Assembly: GCA_004553595.1 (NCBI GenBank)
Contig: SFKZ01000037.1
Coordinates: 1-5,009 of the forward strand
Source: Methanobrevibacter ruminantium
GTDB lineage: Archaea > Methanobacteriota > Methanobacteria > Methanobacteriales > Methanobacteriaceae
Length of the DNA stretch: 5,009 nt
Direction: 5' to 3'
The notes beneath the pieces were generated by a model. It did no database searches. It was not told the DNA's origin and saw only the letters and a list, made by a program, of their open reading frames with translations. How positions within the stretch are numbered: the first letter of the stretch is position 1; each line of letters opens with the position of its first letter. Of the stretch, positions 4,984-5,009 are shown one piece after another. Both the position numbers and the translations under genes were made by a program.

Positions 4984-5009
4984 ACCTAACAATGGGTTAA
5001 ACGGTGGCG
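4984..5009 (-). other. attC: Partial attC site (L' and R' half) cut by the right edge
   Basis: The minus strand shows an L' arm close to GCGGTTTAACTC (about 5005-4994), a 3-nt spacer and R' GTTAGGT (4990-4984), which fits the GTTRRRY consensus exactly. It closes a cassette lying to the right of the window; the composite cassette begins at 4989. Confidence 0.75.

Larger units (their letters stand above)
905..4989 (-). mobile_element. Composite integron cassette of about 4.1 kb carrying five genes
   Basis: The only intact G^TTRRRY-like crossover cores seen are at 4990-4984 and 905-899. The segment between them holds the Ltp-type gene, the toxin-antitoxin pair and the membrane/coiled-coil pair, all on the minus strand in the usual gene-then-attC order. 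Two internal boundaries are visible but degenerate: a hairpin remnant near 4325-4366 and the attC at 3571-3633 lacking its R' box. Most cassettes hold a single gene of under 1 kb, so this length suggests fusion of two or three former cassettes. Whether it still excises is unknown. Confidence 0.55.

Noticed and set aside
1..5009. Integron integrase, attI, insertion sequence, CRISPR array, tRNA or rRNA
   Set aside because: None of these could be found; the integron assignment rests only on attC sites and cassette layout.

Overview
The window is an AT-rich bacterial segment in which every supported gene lies on the minus strand, so the story reads from position 5009 down to 1. It looks like part of a chromosomal integron cassette array. 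Three attC-type recombination sites can be read (899-964, 3571-3633 and a truncated one at 4984-5009), plus a possible remnant at 4325-4366. The best ones have RYYYAAC/GTTRRRY-like ends, L''/L' arms close to the classical GTTCAAGCCGAC / GCGGCTTAACTC type, and a central stem with a conserved CTTGA loop (TCAAG on the minus strand). No integrase gene or attI is present. Base composition, lipoproteins with a relaxed lipobox and the cassette style suggest a spirochaete such as Treponema, where cassette arrays are known. That assignment is an inference and other AT-rich hosts are possible.

Layout in transcription order: (1) the end of an upstream attC (4984-5009), then a 15-nt palindrome; (2) a gene for a small membrane-anchored protein with two Ltp-type repeats (4874-4389), broken by TAA at codon 8; (3) an intrinsic terminator whose hairpin resembles an attC core (4353-4325), directly followed by a consensus sigma70 promoter (4326-4297); (4) a HigB/Gp49-type toxin gene (4291-3911) with a TGA replacing a conserved Trp at codon 13, overlapping an intact XRE/HigA-type antitoxin gene (3942-3637); (5) an attC with good R'', L'' and L' but a lost R' box, whose place is taken by the ribosome binding site of the next gene; (6) a pair of uncharacterised genes, a 543-residue polytopic membrane protein (3567-1936) and a 320-residue tail-anchored coiled-coil protein (1929-967); (7) an apparently complete attC (964-899) and a second 15-nt palindrome; (8) a new cassette with a small lipoprotein gene (846-319) overlapping a partial gene (350 to the left edge) that resembles the YolA/DUF4879 secreted-protein family.

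Because the internal attC boundaries are degenerate, positions 4989-905 now probably behave as one composite cassette of about 4.1 kb. The toxin is dead on paper, while the promoter and the DNA-binding antitoxin are intact, and no U-tract terminator is visible between the antitoxin and the membrane pair. The toxin-antitoxin remnant may therefore act as a promoter and regulator for the membrane/coiled-coil pair. That pair is the best candidate here for an undescribed system, and phage defence is one plausible but unproven role.
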